A stretch of DNA of 64,000 nucleotides from Zobellia galactanivorans (GTDB lineage Bacteria; Bacteroidota; Bacteroidia; Flavobacteriales; Flavobacteriaceae): positions 558,001 to 622,000 of the forward strand of contig NC_015844.1 in the NCBI RefSeq assembly GCF_000973105.1, in the 5' to 3' direction. The first letter of the stretch is position 1; the number at the start of each line of letters is the position of its first letter. Made by a program: the position numbers and the translations under genes. Under the pieces are notes generated by a model. That model saw nothing but the letters and a program-made list of their open reading frames with translations, did no database searches and was not told the origin of the DNA. This document shows, in pieces, positions 62,920 to 64,000 of this stretch.

Positions 62920-64000
62920 TTATATTTTTTCATAAATAGACCTCAACTTTTCAGGAGTAATGGTTTCCCGCCAGTTCTTACCTAAGGCGTTTTCCCATAA
63001 GGGAACCATATTCATGGCAACGGAAATCATTGTCTCAAAATCGGCATCACTTAGGTTGGCACAAACCCCTTGCGGCAATGCTATATCGTGCTTTTGCCTC
63101 ATTTCGTGAAAAAGGGCCACGCCTTCAGGATAAAACTCCTCCAAGTGTTGAAACACCAAACAATTGCCAATACCATGTTTAACCCCCAACAAATAGCCGA
63201 GACCGTAACTCATCGCATGGGCTACACCCACCTGTGAATAGGCTATGCTCATACCCCCGTGCCATGATGCCATCATTAATTTATCACGCGATTCTTCAGG
63301 GGATAAACTCCCTAAATAGACTTCTTTACAGAGTTCCAAGGCCTTTTCGCCATAACTTTGGCTAAAGGCGTTCAGGTAAGTTCCCGTCAATGACTCGATA
63401 CAGTGGATATAACAATCCATACCCGTATAGAACCACTGCTCTTTGCTGACCCCTTGGGTCAAATCGGGATCTAAAAGCACTTGGTCAAAAGTGGTATGAT
63501 CGGAATTGATTCCTAATTTCTTTTCGGGCCCCAAGAGTACGGTAGTTCTAGAAACCTCGGCACCCGTACCGCTTATGGTAGGTATTCCGGCATGGAAAAC
63601 GGCAGGTTTATGAACCAAATCCCAACCTTGATAGTCAGAAGAACTACCGTTGTTCGTTAGCAAGATGGCCACGGCCTTTGCCAAGTCAAGCAATGTTCCG
63701 CCACCGATTCCGACGATACCGGAAGGCAATTCCCCGAATTCGGCCTTGATTTTATCGACCAAGACATCTACCTGGGTCGTTTTCGGCTCTTCTTCCGCCG
63801 AAATAAAAATAATCTGATCATTAAAAATTAAAGGGATTCTTTTGGCCAATTCGGTATTCTCAAAAACATCATCGACCAAAAAAATAAACGGTGCTTCGGA
63901 ATGCTTCCTTCTCGGCATTAAAATAGCTCCCAATTGATCAAAACTCCCCCTTCCGAATACCACCCTGGGTACCATTGGAAAATTCTTATATTCAGTATTC
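62920..64000 (-). CDS. Iron-containing alcohol dehydrogenase, KdnB-like; 5' end outside window
   Basis: The frame is open to the right edge: upstream of the ATG at 63975 it continues as 'NTEYKNFP', so the natural start lies at or beyond 64000. Motifs: 'VFGRGSFDQL', the nucleotide-binding 'VGIGGGTLLDLAKAVAILLT', 'IPTISGTGAEVSRTTVL', and metal ligands around 'GMDCYIHCIES' and 'GVAHAMSYGLGYLLGVKHGI'. It resembles KdnB, the Kdo 8-oxidase used to make 8-amino-Kdo in Shewanella; a KdnA aminotransferase gene would be expected nearby but is not in the window. Confidence 0.8.
   Translation of the reverse strand, partial: NTEYKNFPMVPRVVFGRGSFDQLGAILMPRRKHSEAPFIFLVDDVFENTELAKRIPLIFNDQIIFISAEEEPKTTQVDVLVDKIKAEFGELPSGIVGIGGGTLLDLAKAVAILLTNNGSSSDYQGWDLVHKPAVFHAGIPTISGTGAEVSRTTVLLGPEKKLGINSDHTTFDQVLLDPDLTQGVSKEQWFYTGMDCYIHCIESLTGTYLNAFSQSYGEKALELCKEVYLGSLSPEESRDKLMMASWHGGMSIAYSQVGVAHAMSYGLGYLLGVKHGIGNCLVFQHLEEFYPEGVALFHEMRQKHDIALPQGVCANLSDADFETMISVAMNMVPLWENALGKNWRETITPEKLRSIYEKI

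Overview
The window looks like a chromosomal segment of a marine member of the Flavobacteriaceae (Zobellia/Maribacter/Arenibacter-like). The reasons are the AT-rich DNA, lipoprotein signals ending in S/A-C, a SusC/SusD locus run by a FecI/FecR pair, TAnnTTTG-type -7 promoter elements, a fused thrA followed by thrB and thrC, and a GyrA and ClpC typical of the phylum. The genus is inference; no 16S rRNA gene is present.

Region 1 (1-17.5 kb) is an accessory island of small envelope proteins and decayed genes. It opens with a DUF2931-like gene cut by the window edge. A second such gene survives only as a C-terminal fragment beside a complete IS3-family element. Next comes a tandem array of two-membrane-segment proteins sharing a proline-rich 'RPLPPGDAFD' motif: one divergent copy whose frame continues 90 codons past an amber codon, two copies exactly 884 bp apart, and a third cut after about 155 bp by a fossil REP-associated tyrosine transposase (RAYT) unit with palindromic ends. 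Then follow two families of paralogous envelope proteins (one with a YGxGK...W motif, one with a 'GWxNSxDL' motif), DUF3592-like membrane proteins, a lipocalin-like lipoprotein and a GIDE-LemA pair. Many small secreted paralogs, recombination blocks and broken copies resemble arrays of immunity or defence proteins, but no toxin gene is in the window, so this is only a hypothesis.

Region 2 (17.6-37.6 kb) holds a polysaccharide/glycoside utilisation locus framed by two proteins that recall conjugative-transposon families (a TraN/DUF4138-like protein and a large lipoprotein with TraQ-like N-terminal Ig domains, six homogenised 94-residue cadherin-like repeats and a PKD domain). The locus runs leftward: susC, susD, a GH116-related lipoprotein, an internally duplicated secreted protein, a second GH116-related enzyme, and a lipoprotein resembling RbsD/FucU. 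An anti-sigma factor (FecR) and a divergent ECF sigma factor sit upstream. The STN domain of SusC fits trans-envelope signalling to FecR.

Region 3 (38.3-64 kb) is housekeeping: tRNA-Pro and tRNA-Ser, a 7TM-HD phosphohydrolase, thiolase, an NlpC/P60 protein whose catalytic Cys position is Ala, a TPR protein and gyrA, clpC, nnrE/nnrD, thrABC preceded by a promoter and a Thr-rich leader ORF, an aminopeptidase P, gcvT, an RmlD-like reductase, a pterin dehydratase, a YebC-family regulator, a lysophosphatidate-type acyltransferase and a KdnB-like alcohol dehydrogenase that runs off the right edge. Clear hairpin terminators separate most of these units.
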